47,853 nucleotides of DNA from Acidobacteriota bacterium. Its GTDB lineage: Bacteria > Acidobacteriota > Terriglobia > Bryobacterales > Bryobacteraceae. The stretch is from the NCBI GenBank assembly GCA_017304135.1, contig JAFLBB010000033.1, forward strand, positions 1 through 47,853, in the 5' to 3' direction. How positions within the stretch are numbered: the first letter of the stretch is position 1; every line of letters starts with the position of its first letter. Below are positions 1 to 8,001 of this stretch, in pieces. The position numbers were made by a program, and so were the translations under genes. The notes below the pieces were generated by a model, which was given only the letters and a program-made list of their open reading frames with translations, was not told the origin of the DNA and searched no databases.

Positions 1-1
1 C

Positions 2-815
2 CATTGGATGACCAGCCGCGACGGCCGCAAATGGTCCGACCCCAGCCTGCTCGCCTTCCCAAATGGGCCATTATCAGATCTCCTGGCCGCGCGGCAATCG
101 CGTCGCCACCGCCTTCGACATCCACCCCACGCCCACCGGCCTCAACGCCCGCACCAACATCTACTATCTGGAAACGCCCGACCTCGGCCGCACCTGGTTC
201 ACCGTCGACGGCACCCAAGTGCGCCCGCCCATCCGCTGGGATGAACACCCCTCGCTCGTGCGCGACTTCCGCAAAGACGGCCTGCTCGTTTATCTCAAGG
301 ACCTCCAGTTCGACTCCGAAGGCCGCCCCATCATCGCCTTCCTCGCCAGCCGCGGCTACCAGTCCGGCCCCTCCAACGGCTCGCGCACCCTCTGGACCGC
401 GCGCTGGAACGGCGGCGCCTGGGAATACTCGCGCATCACCACCACCGACCACAACTACGACCACGGCTCGCTCTACGTTGTGAGCGACCAGCACTACCGC
501 TACACCTCGCCCACCGGCCCCGGCCCGCAACGCCACGCCACCGGCGGCGAAATCGAAACCTGGGAAACCTTCAACGCCGGAGCCGACTGGCAGCTCACCT
601 ACCAGCACACGCGCAACTCGACAAACAACCACACCTACGTGCGCCGCCCGCTGAACTATCACCCCGACTTCTGCGCCTTCTGGGCCGACGGCAACTCCTT
701 CGCCCCCTCACCCTCCCGGCTCTACTTCGCCAACACGCGCGGCGAGGTCTACCAACTGCCGGAAACCATGACCTCGGACCAGGCCCGCCCGGTCCTCATC
801 AAAGCACTGCCCTAA
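2..815 (+). CDS. BNR-repeat (sialidase-fold) protein, 3' part, with an internal frameshift
   Basis: This is the C-terminal part of a protein that begins left of the window. Its short motifs of the type S-x-D-G-x-x-W (SRDGRKWSDP near the left edge, then ETPDLGRTWF) are Asp-box/BNR repeats of six-bladed propellers that bind or cleave glycans. Reading starts in frame 2 (codons from base 2) and must move to frame 3 at the GGG run at 65-67. Removing one G restores a smooth FPNGHYQISW junction, and the frame is then open to the TAA at 815. If the frame is taken literally, an ATG at 63 would give a 250-residue fragment. The extra G is either a real lesion or a homopolymer sequencing error; the rest of the frame is intact, which favours an error or a very recent mutation. 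A cupin gene follows after 10 bases, so the two may share a transcript. The substrate is unknown. Confidence 0.7.
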
Positions 816-825
816 GGATTCCGCG

Positions 826-1251
826 ATGAACTTCCCCCGCCGTGAACTGGCCGCCCTGCTGCCGCTTCTCGCCGCCCACGCCGCGCAAGCGCAATCGAAG
901 ACACTGCCCACGAAGACCTTCCGCCACCAGGACCTCCCCGTGCGCGACAACCCCAACGGCAACAAGAGCCGCGCCATCTTCGACGGCGAAACCCACGGCG
1001 CCTATCCCATCGAGATGCACGAGACCGAACTCGCCCCCGGCAACACCCCGCACCCGCCGCACAAACACGAGCACGTCGAACTCCTCATGGTGCGCGAAGG
1101 AACCGTCGAGGTGACCATCGACGGCAACTCGACCATCCTCGGCCCCGGCTCCGTAGCCTACGTCGCCTCCAACGCCTTCCACGGATGGAAGAACGTCGGC
1201 ACAACGCGCGCGGCGTACTTTGTGATGGCCCTGGGCCGTAAGCGGGCGTAG
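826..1251 (+). CDS. exported single-domain cupin protein
   Basis: This is a 141-residue protein. Residues 1-23 form an export signal with an Arg pair (PRREL) and a hydrophobic stretch ending in AQAQ, suggesting Tat or Sec export. Residues 70-135 are one cupin barrel. Motif 1 has metal-binding candidates H79, H81 (and H83) and E85, followed by G92. Motif 2 (GPGSVAYVASNAFHG) supplies H119. With a complete 3-His/1-Glu set it could be a metal-dependent sugar-binding or isomerase-type cupin, but small cupins are too varied to assign a reaction. It lies 10 bases after the BNR-repeat gene and 5 bases before the HEAT-repeat gene, so it is probably cotranscribed with the former. Confidence 0.8.
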   Translation: MNFPRRELAALLPLLAAHAAQAQSKTLPTKTFRHQDLPVRDNPNGNKSRAIFDGETHGAYPIEMHETELAPGNTPHPPHKHEHVELLMVREGTVEVTIDGNSTILGPGSVAYVASNAFHGWKNVGTTRAAYFVMALGRKRA

Positions 1252-1255
1252 TGGC

Positions 1256-2227
1256 ATGAGGCGGCTGTATCCGAAGAGCTTCAAGCGCTGGAATCGTGAG
1301 CGCCGCCGTTCGCTCGGTGAGCGGTTCCTGCGGGTGATCGGTGCATCCGACCTCGATGCGGCACGCGCTATTCTGCTCGACTCGTCGCAGTCCGAGCACA
1401 CGCGCTGCCTCGCCGCGCGGGCACTGGGACTGCTCGGAGGCAAAGAAGTGCTCGATGAGCTCCGCGAGGTGAACCCACGGGACGAGTCCGCCTTGGCATC
1501 AGCCTGCATCCACGCCATGGCGGACTGGGTGCGCCGGGGCTTCGCTGACATTTCCGCTGAGGCTCGCGACAAAGCACTCTTGGAGATCGAAAACGCCGGT
1601 GCACCTTCACTGCAGCGGCTGATCGCCTCGCTGCGCGACCGCGCCCTACCGGTTGAGGAACGGATCACCGCGGCTGAGATCCTCGGCGGACTGCGCTGCC
1701 GCGAGGCCGTCCCCGCCTTTTGTGAAGCACTTGCCGAGGGTGAGCCGAACCTCATTTGGAGGTGTGGACACCCGCTCCGGGACATGCAATGCCGGTCGGC
1801 AACGAAACCGCTGATCGCAATCGCGAAGGAGAATCATCCACTGCTCGCCCGGCAAGAGGCGATCCAGACTTTGTGGTTCCTGCGCGATGCCCGCGCCGAG
1901 TCGGCGCTAATTCGCATCTCGCGCTCCATCGAGTCCGAAGAGGAGTACACGAGGGATCGCGCCACCGAGGCTCTTGGCTCCACCAACCACCGCAAGGCTT
2001 CGCAGCGCGCGATCGCCGACCGCCTCTTCGACCCGTCAGTCTCCGTCCGTTTCGCCGCCCTGTGTGCGTGCCCCAGCGACCAACCGCTACCGGAGTTCCT
2101 GCACCGCGCCTTGGTAGCAAAGCTCACCGACCCGGATCGCGTGGATGAGCATCGCGTGATCGCCCAAGTGGCCGCGAACATTCTTGCTCACTGCCCCGAG
2201 TCCTATCCGATCATCCAGCCCGGTTAG
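1256..2227 (+). CDS. HEAT-repeat protein
   Basis: This 323-residue soluble protein has no signal peptide. It consists of helical pairs typical of HEAT/PBS-lyase repeats, such as AARALGLLGGKEVLDEL (about residues 54-70), AAEILGGLRCREAVPAF (about 138-155) and QTLWFLRDARAESAL. Such proteins are scaffolds for protein-protein contact and no catalytic motif is visible. The first 25 residues are very basic (Lys/Arg-rich). The ATG lies 5 bases after the cupin stop and has no clear Shine-Dalgarno sequence. The codon third positions look less C-biased than in the flanking genes, hinting at a different history. The TAG stop directly abuts the stop codon of the convergent GH51 gene. Confidence 0.7.
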   Translation: MRRLYPKSFKRWNRERRRSLGERFLRVIGASDLDAARAILLDSSQSEHTRCLAARALGLLGGKEVLDELREVNPRDESALASACIHAMADWVRRGFADISAEARDKALLEIENAGAPSLQRLIASLRDRALPVEERITAAEILGGLRCREAVPAFCEALAEGEPNLIWRCGHPLRDMQCRSATKPLIAIAKENHPLLARQEAIQTLWFLRDARAESALIRISRSIESEEEYTRDRATEALGSTNHRKASQRAIADRLFDPSVSVRFAALCACPSDQPLPEFLHRALVAKLTDPDRVDEHRVIAQVAANILAHCPESYPIIQPG

Positions 2228-3832
2228 CTATACCTCCACCCGCACCTTCACCACCGAAGCCGCCGGCATCGTCAGCCGCAACGTGCCGCCGCTCACCGAG
2301 ACCGCCATCTCCGCCGGCTTCACCGCCGACGGCGCGGCAAACGTATTGTGCGCCTGCATCGACGAGCCCGCGAGAACCGTGGCCTTCGCGCTCTTCACGC
2401 TCGCCCCATGCAGAGTCACCGACGTCTCCAGCGTCTCGTTGTGACTATTATTCACCGCCGAAAGCGTCACCACGTTGCCGTTCTTCGACGCCGAACCGGC
2501 CAGCCGCACCACCGACTGTCCCTTGCTATCCACCGTGAAGTCCACGCGCGGCGCGGCAAACTCGCTGCGCACGGCCTGCCCTTTGTGGTGGTCCTTGTAC
2601 ATGTCGAACACGTGGTAGGTCGGCGTGACGCAGAACTTGTCGCCATCGGCCAGGAACAGCGTCTGAATGCAATTCACCAACTGCGCCACGTTGGCCATCG
2701 CGATCTTGTCCGCGTGCCGGTGGAAGGTGTCGAGCGTCATGCCCGCGATCAGCGCATCGCGCATCGTCGGTACGCTGCCAAACAGATGATGCGGCGCCAC
2801 CGCTGTCGTGTCGTTGTGCCAGGCGCCCCACTCGTCGATCGCCAGCTTCACCCGATGCTCGCGGTCAATCTCCCCCATCGCGCCCCAATGCCGCGTGATC
2901 AACTCCTCGATGCGGCTGGCGCGCTCCAGCAGTTCGTAGAAATCCTGCACCGTGTAGTCGAGCGAATCGCCCTTGCCCGTGCGCCCGCAATAGTAGTGCA
3001 GCCCCCAGCCCCACACGCTCCGCAGCGACCCCGGGCTCTTGCGCACCATCTGTTCGAAGAACCCGTGCGTCCAGTTGTAGTCGGCCCCATTCGGACCGGC
3101 CGCGATCATCGCCAGCGGCGTGCCGTAGTTGGGCGTCCACGCCGTGAACTTGCGGAACTCCACCGAATACTCCTCCGGCGTCAGGTTGCCGCCGCAGCCC
3201 CAACTCTCATTGCCCACGCCCCAGAAGCGCACGTTCCACGGGTCCGGATCGCCCCACGCCGCGCGCCGCTCGGCCAGCGTCCCCGCGCCCTTCGGCGAAT
3301 TGCAATACTCCACCCAATCGTAGAACTCCTTCGCCGGCAAACTGCGCACGTTGGCCGCCAGGTACGGCTCGCTGCCGGTCTCCTTGCAGAAGCGCAGAAA
3401 CTCATTCGTGCCGAACGCATTCGGATCGCTGCGCGAGACATGGTTGTCCGGCAGCTTGCGTAGAATGCCCGAGTTCGCCCAAAAGTTGTTCTTCCGCGGA
3501 CGCGTGTTGCGCGGACCCACGCCCTCGCGCCAGTCATAACTATCGGCGAAGCAGCCGCCGGGATAGCGAATCACCGTCGGCCCGAGCGTCTTCATGGCGT
3601 CGATGAGCGCCTTGCGCAAACCGCGCACGTTGGGGATCTTCGATTCCTCGCCCACCCAGATGCCGTCATACACGACGCCCCCCAAGTGTTCGACGAAATG
3701 CCCGTGCAGCAAGGGGCTCACGGTGCCGATGGGCTCATTCAGGAAGACCCGGATGTCACCCTGGGCGGCATAGGAGGAGCGCGGCGCGAGCGCACCGGCG
3801 GCGACAGAGGCGAGGAAGTGGCGGCGTTGCAT
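2228..3832 (-). CDS. GH51 alpha-L-arabinofuranosidase, exported
   Basis: This 534-residue glycoside hydrolase of family 51 releases terminal arabinofuranose from arabinan or arabinoxylan. Residues 1-23 are a Tat-type leader (MQRRHFLASVAAGALA). The (beta/alpha)8 barrel carries the family landmarks: IRYPGGCFADSYDW at about 88-101, the acid/base in GVGNESWGCGG (N208-E209) and the nucleophile in LAIDEWGAW (E334). A C-terminal beta-sandwich follows from about residue 430. The length matches the family. Most GH51 enzymes are cytoplasmic, so the Tat leader suggests periplasmic or surface action here. No Shine-Dalgarno sequence is seen; a weak -10-like TGGAAT lies 7 bases before the ATG. It may be read from its own promoter, since the next gene upstream on this strand (PIG-L) ends 87 bases away. 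Confidence 0.92.
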   Translation of the reverse strand: MQRRHFLASVAAGALAPRSSYAAQGDIRVFLNEPIGTVSPLLHGHFVEHLGGVVYDGIWVGEESKIPNVRGLRKALIDAMKTLGPTVIRYPGGCFADSYDWREGVGPRNTRPRKNNFWANSGILRKLPDNHVSRSDPNAFGTNEFLRFCKETGSEPYLAANVRSLPAKEFYDWVEYCNSPKGAGTLAERRAAWGDPDPWNVRFWGVGNESWGCGGNLTPEEYSVEFRKFTAWTPNYGTPLAMIAAGPNGADYNWTHGFFEQMVRKSPGSLRSVWGWGLHYYCGRTGKGDSLDYTVQDFYELLERASRIEELITRHWGAMGEIDREHRVKLAIDEWGAWHNDTTAVAPHHLFGSVPTMRDALIAGMTLDTFHRHADKIAMANVAQLVNCIQTLFLADGDKFCVTPTYHVFDMYKDHHKGQAVRSEFAAPRVDFTVDSKGQSVVRLAGSASKNGNVVTLSAVNNSHNETLETSVTLHGASVKSAKATVLAGSSMQAHNTFAAPSAVKPAEMAVSVSGGTLRLTMPAASVVKVRVEV

Positions 3833-3919
3833 GGATGCTATTCCACCACAAAATCGCGTCGCGCGCGAGAGCGCTTACATGCCTTCCTGGAAGGCTCTCG
3901 CCACGCCCCTGCGTTCCGG

Positions 3920-4918
3920 CTACCGCTCAAAGAACGGGAACAGCCGCCGCAACTCTGTCTCATCCGGCTGCCGCCCGTACTCGCACACCTCAAACGCCTG
4001 CGCGTACTTCACCTGCCCCGCGCGGGCCTGCCCGTAGAACTTCGTGAGCGCCGCGCGGTAGTTGTTCGCTTGGCCCGCATAGCGTCCGGCCAGGCTCTTG
4101 CGCACCGCCTCGCGACGCTGCGTGCGGCCCGGCTCGGTCGCCGGAAACAGGCTCGCATCGCCGTTGGCGCCGCCCTCGTGAATCTGCGACTCCATCGCCA
4201 GCAGCGCATCCAGCGTCTTGTCCATCACCTCGTCGATGGCCACGGCCACGTCGGCGCGGAACGGGTTCGGGCGCTGGAAACGGTCCGGCGCATAGAGGAA
4301 CACCGGGTTCTTCTGCAACGGTTTCACATCGGGTGCGAAGAACGGCACGGTCACCATGAAGGCCGAATCCTGCACCAGGATCGACGTGTAGCGATGGTCG
4401 GGATGATAGTCGTTCGGCCGGTTCGTGATCACCACGTCGGCGTTCCATTCGCGAATCAACCGCGTGATCATCCGCCGCGTTTCGAGCGTCGGCATGATCT
4501 CGCCGTCGTGAATGTCGAGCACCTCAACCGTCACGCCCAACCGCCGCGCCACCTCTTTCACCTCCGCCAACCGCCGCAGCGCCAGCGGACCGCCCGCTTC
4601 GCGCCAGTGGCCGATGTCGCCGTTGGTGGTCGAGACGAGCTTCACATGATGCCCCGCCGCGGCCCACTTCATGGCCACACCCGCGCCGCGATACTCGGCG
4701 TCATCCGGATGCGCGCCAAACACAATCACCCGCAGTTTGCCGTCGTTGGCCGGTGGCGTGGCCGCCTGCACCAGCAACGCCGGACCCGCGGCCGGTGCCG
4801 CCCCCGCAATCGCCGCCGAAATCGCTGGCAGTTTGCCGCTGGCCATCGTGCCGATTGTGAATGCCGCCAGCACCAGCGCCGCCAGCAGAAGAGGAGACTG
4901 GATGAGTTTGCTTCGCAT
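3920..4918 (-). CDS. PIG-L/LmbE family deacetylase, secreted or membrane-anchored
   Basis: This is a 332-residue zinc-dependent N-acetylglucosaminyl-type deacetylase. The zinc motif AHPDD is at H70-D73 and the second half-site is HPDH at H172-H175, both complete. PIG-L enzymes remove acetyl groups from GlcNAc-containing glycoconjugates or small thiols; the substrate here is unknown. Residues 8-25 form one hydrophobic signal or anchor segment, followed by an Ala/Pro-rich linker to about residue 58. The frame is open for a further 55 codons upstream, but the ATG at 4918 is preferred because GAGG lies 5 bases before it and the leader then begins properly with MRSK. A -10-like TATGAT precedes it. 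It diverges from the mannonate-dehydratase-like gene across 115 bases. Confidence 0.9.
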   Translation of the reverse strand: MRSKLIQSPLLLAALVLAAFTIGTMASGKLPAISAAIAGAAPAAGPALLVQAATPPANDGKLRVIVFGAHPDDAEYRGAGVAMKWAAAGHHVKLVSTTNGDIGHWREAGGPLALRRLAEVKEVARRLGVTVEVLDIHDGEIMPTLETRRMITRLIREWNADVVITNRPNDYHPDHRYTSILVQDSAFMVTVPFFAPDVKPLQKNPVFLYAPDRFQRPNPFRADVAVAIDEVMDKTLDALLAMESQIHEGGANGDASLFPATEPGRTQRREAVRKSLAGRYAGQANNYRAALTKFYGQARAGQVKYAQAFEVCEYGRQPDETELRRLFPFFER

Positions 4919-4973
4919 AGTGGCCTCATCATAGCCCGCTGCCATCACCGATGCACGTGTAAACTGCCGGGCA

Positions 4974-4979
4974 TATACT
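4974..4979 (+). promoter_or_regulatory. -10-like box of the mannonate-dehydratase-like gene
   Basis: TATACT, five of six bases of the sigma-70 -10 consensus, lies 54 bases before the ATG at 5034. A poor -35 match (ATGCAC at 4951-4956) has 17-base spacing. The transcript would carry a leader of about 45-50 bases that includes a good GGAGG. Confidence 0.45.
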
Positions 4980-5033
4980 CTCTTCCAGCCGGGCGTCCCA
5001 AGCCCGAGCCCGCGCCCGTGGAGGCCACTCACC

Positions 5034-6194
5034 ATGAAGATCACTCGTCGAACCCTCGCTGAAATCGCCGGAGCCGGAGCCATGGCTTCGGCCGCAATGC
5101 CGCCCGCCGAAGCCGCTCAAGTCCCCGCCCCTCCCAAAGAAGGATCGAATACTCCGAAAATCGCCCTCGGCATGTTCGACGGCGGCCGCGACCCGGCCAC
5201 AGGCCCCCGCCGCATCAAGCAGCTCGGCGTGAACCACGTCCTCAGCGGCGGCGGCCGCACGCCCTGGACCGTCGAGAGCCTCACCACACAAATGGAGCCC
5301 TGGAAGGCCGCCGGCATCACCGTCGGCAACCTCATGATCGGCCTCTCGCGCGACATTCTCTATGGCAAACCCGGCAACAAGCGCGACCAGGACATCGAAG
5401 ACATCAAGCAGTCCATCATCGCCGCAGGCAAAGCCGGGCTCCCCGTGGTCGAGTACAACTTCTACGCCCACCGCGCCATGGAAGGCTACTTCGAGGAGAT
5501 CGACAAGGAGCGCGGCGAGTCCGGTTGGACCGGCTTCGATTTCGAGCTCGTCCAGTCGGCCAATCAGCGCTACCCCGGCCGGCCCGAAGAGCTCGGCAAG
5601 AAGTTCAAGGACCTGCCCCCGCTCGCCGACATCGGTGCGCACACGCTTGACCAGATGTGGGCCAACATTACCTATTTCCTCAAAGCCGTCATCCCCACCG
5701 CCGAAAAGGCCGGCGTGCGCCTTGCCCTCCACCCCAACGATCCGCCTGCCCCCATCAGCCGCGGCTCGCAGCAAATCATGGCCACCCTCGCCGGCTGGAA
5801 GAAACTCATCTCCCTCGTCGACAGCCCCGCCAACGGCATCACCTACGACTGCGGCGTCACCCGCGAACTCGGCGAAGATCCCATCGCCGTCTGCCGCTAC
5901 TTCGGCTCGCGCGACCGTATCAACCACGTTCACTTCCGCAACGTCCTGGTCATGAAGCCCTACGAGCGCTACACCGAGGTCTGGATCGACGAAGGCCTGA
6001 ACAACATGTTCGCCGTCATGAAGGAACTGTTGAAGCACAAGTACACGCGCCAGATCTATCCCGAACATCCGCGCCGTCTCGACTACGACACCGAGCGCGG
6101 CCCGCTCGGCGGCTATCCCGGCGGCGGCTCTTACGCCGCCATCGCCTACAACGTCGGCTACACGCGCGCCATGCTGCAAGCGGCCATGAGCTAG
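5034..6194 (+). CDS. exported mannonate dehydratase-like TIM-barrel protein (UxuA family)
   Basis: This 386-residue protein has a Tat leader (KITRRTLAEIAGAGA, cleavage probably after about residue 28) followed by a TIM barrel of the xylose-isomerase-like superfamily. LALHPNDPPAP (H233) and RINHVHFRN (H298, H300) match the HPDDPP and HxHLRN metal and substrate segments of UxuA, which dehydrates D-mannonate to 2-keto-3-deoxygluconate. C277 in YDCGV lies where UxuA has its conserved Cys. UxuA is normally cytoplasmic, so export is the odd point: the protein may act on an extracellular aldonate or have another function. GGAGG precedes the ATG by about 8 bases. An SDR similar to mannonate oxidoreductases lies at 31.3 kb, a possible but distant partner. 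Confidence 0.8.
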   Translation: MKITRRTLAEIAGAGAMASAAMPPAEAAQVPAPPKEGSNTPKIALGMFDGGRDPATGPRRIKQLGVNHVLSGGGRTPWTVESLTTQMEPWKAAGITVGNLMIGLSRDILYGKPGNKRDQDIEDIKQSIIAAGKAGLPVVEYNFYAHRAMEGYFEEIDKERGESGWTGFDFELVQSANQRYPGRPEELGKKFKDLPPLADIGAHTLDQMWANITYFLKAVIPTAEKAGVRLALHPNDPPAPISRGSQQIMATLAGWKKLISLVDSPANGITYDCGVTRELGEDPIAVCRYFGSRDRINHVHFRNVLVMKPYERYTEVWIDEGLNNMFAVMKELLKHKYTRQIYPEHPRRLDYDTERGPLGGYPGGGSYAAIAYNVGYTRAMLQAAMS

Positions 6195-6318
6195 CGCCCA
6201 CACTGCAACGGGGAGGCAGCGCAGCCCTTCCTGCGCCGTGTGAGCGCCCCTGCTCGCGCATCCCCTTTCGATGCGGCGACCCGAGTCCTCGCTGCGGTAT
6301 CCTCGATCTCCGGACCAA

Positions 6319-7830
6319 ATGACCCTGCTCGACCGCCTGGACCAGTGGAAGCACCGCTACGGCCAGAATCCCGCTCCGCTGGAACGTCTCCTCGATCAGC
6401 TCGACTGCGCGCGTTTTGATGACGCCCCGCGCCTCATCCGTCTCCACGAAACGCTGCTCTTCTTCTGCGCCTATCCGCCCAGCGCCAAGGTCGCGCGGCT
6501 GGCGGGCGAACGGTTAGCCTCCTTTCCTTCTCATATGGCCGGCCTGAAGTGCGATCGATCTCCTTTCGAGGAAGCCGAGGTCTCCGGCATCGGCGGCTCA
6601 ACCGTCTCGGCGGTCTACACGTACGAGGTTGCCCGGTCGCTGGCCGCGCGTTACGGCGCCTCCATCGACATCGATTGGGAGTGGTGCCCCGACCTCGACC
6701 GCCTTGGCCCGCTGCTTTCGGTGGTCGCTCCCGCCGCCCGCGAAGAGTGGCCGGTGGAAGCGCACCCGCCTCTTCGCCAGTGGGTGGAAGCGCTGAAGCC
6801 GCGCCATCAGACAGCCCTTCAGTGGCTGCTCGCGTCGCTCGACGCGCTCCCTCTGCCTGACCGCGAACGCGCCGCCCTCTTCGACAGCGCCAGCCTGTTG
6901 CTCACCTTCCAACTCGGCGGCTCATCGGCCTCCCGCACCCTCGCCCGCTGGCCCGGCGCCGCGCCGTTCATCCACGATCAACCGCTTCTGCCACGTCGCG
7001 CCGTCTCCCTCGAAGCCGAGTTCGCCTTGCCCCCATTCCCGCTCCAACGGCTTCCCCTGCCCGAAGCCCGGCGCGCACTCGACCTGATGCTCGACGCCTC
7101 CGCGGTGCGCTATCGCGAACTCTACGGCTTCTCGCGCCCCGATCCCCATCGCGTCTATCGCGCCCTCCCCGGACGCGGTCTCGAAATCCTCTGGTGCGGC
7201 GTCCCGCCCGCCGCGCGGCTCCCTTGGCGCGCCTATCACGCCGGGATGTATTGCAAAAACGGTGTCCCCGCCGGCTACATCGAAGTGCTCTCGTTTCTCG
7301 AACGAGCCGAGATCGGGTTCAACCTCTACTACACCTTTCGCGAAGGTGAAGCCGCCTGGATCTTCGCCCAACTCCTCCGGCTCTGCCGCCAGACGCTCGG
7401 CGTGACCCGCTTTGCCCTCGACCCCTACCAAATCGGCCACGAAAACAAGGAGGGCATCGCCTCCGGAGCCTTCTGGTTCTACCGCAAACTCGGATTCCGT
7501 TCCGTCGACCCCGCTCTCCGCCAGCTGACCACCAGCGAGGAGCGCCGCATCGCGGCGGGCAACGGCTACCGCACCCCCGCCCGCACCCTGTGCAAACTCG
7601 CCACCAGCCCGATGATTTACGAGCCGCCAGATGCCACGCACGGCGAATGGGATCGATTCCACATCCGCCAACTCGCGCAGGCCCACTGGCCGCCCTCCGT
7701 GCGCCGCGCCTTCGCCGCCTTACAGGCGTTGAAACTCGGCCCCAACGAAGCACGCTATCTCCGCCGCATGCAGCAGGACCCCCAACTCCGGGCCGCGCTG
7801 CTCCGTCTCGGCTCCGGCGACCACTCCTGA
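6319..7830 (+). CDS. uncharacterised protein with GNAT-like C-terminal region
   Basis: This 503-residue protein is not a family I can name. The first 290 residues are helical and rich in Leu, Arg and Ala, without signal or membrane segments. From about 290 to 420 the pattern resembles a GNAT acyltransferase: a strand with YCKNGVPAGYIEVLSF, then an acidic strand, a helix with RLCRQTLGVTRFALDPYQI, and FWFYRKLGFRSVD, the usual end of a GNAT fold. The classical acetyl-CoA loop (Q/R-x-x-G-x-G/A) is not obvious. The ATG at 6319 is chosen because the 16 residues upstream in frame look non-coding; no Shine-Dalgarno sequence is seen, and a -10-like TATCCT (6298-6303) would give a very short leader. 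The gene stands alone between two carbohydrate genes. Confidence 0.7.
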   Translation: MTLLDRLDQWKHRYGQNPAPLERLLDQLDCARFDDAPRLIRLHETLLFFCAYPPSAKVARLAGERLASFPSHMAGLKCDRSPFEEAEVSGIGGSTVSAVYTYEVARSLAARYGASIDIDWEWCPDLDRLGPLLSVVAPAAREEWPVEAHPPLRQWVEALKPRHQTALQWLLASLDALPLPDRERAALFDSASLLLTFQLGGSSASRTLARWPGAAPFIHDQPLLPRRAVSLEAEFALPPFPLQRLPLPEARRALDLMLDASAVRYRELYGFSRPDPHRVYRALPGRGLEILWCGVPPAARLPWRAYHAGMYCKNGVPAGYIEVLSFLERAEIGFNLYYTFREGEAAWIFAQLLRLCRQTLGVTRFALDPYQIGHENKEGIASGAFWFYRKLGFRSVDPALRQLTTSEERRIAAGNGYRTPARTLCKLATSPMIYEPPDATHGEWDRFHIRQLAQAHWPPSVRRAFAALQALKLGPNEARYLRRMQQDPQLRAALLRLGSGDHS

Positions 7831-8001
7831 TTGCGAGCGGATTCATCCAGGCGGAACCAACTCACGGCGGATGAGGCCCCGCGGCACTCGCCCCCGCAGC
7901 GCTCCGCTGGCGCCCGGCCTTCCGCGCGACTATCCTGGTGGCGCAGCCGTTCTTGCGCGGCCCTCTGGCTCTTCCGTGCGCGAGTCGGCAAGGAGGCACC
8001 C

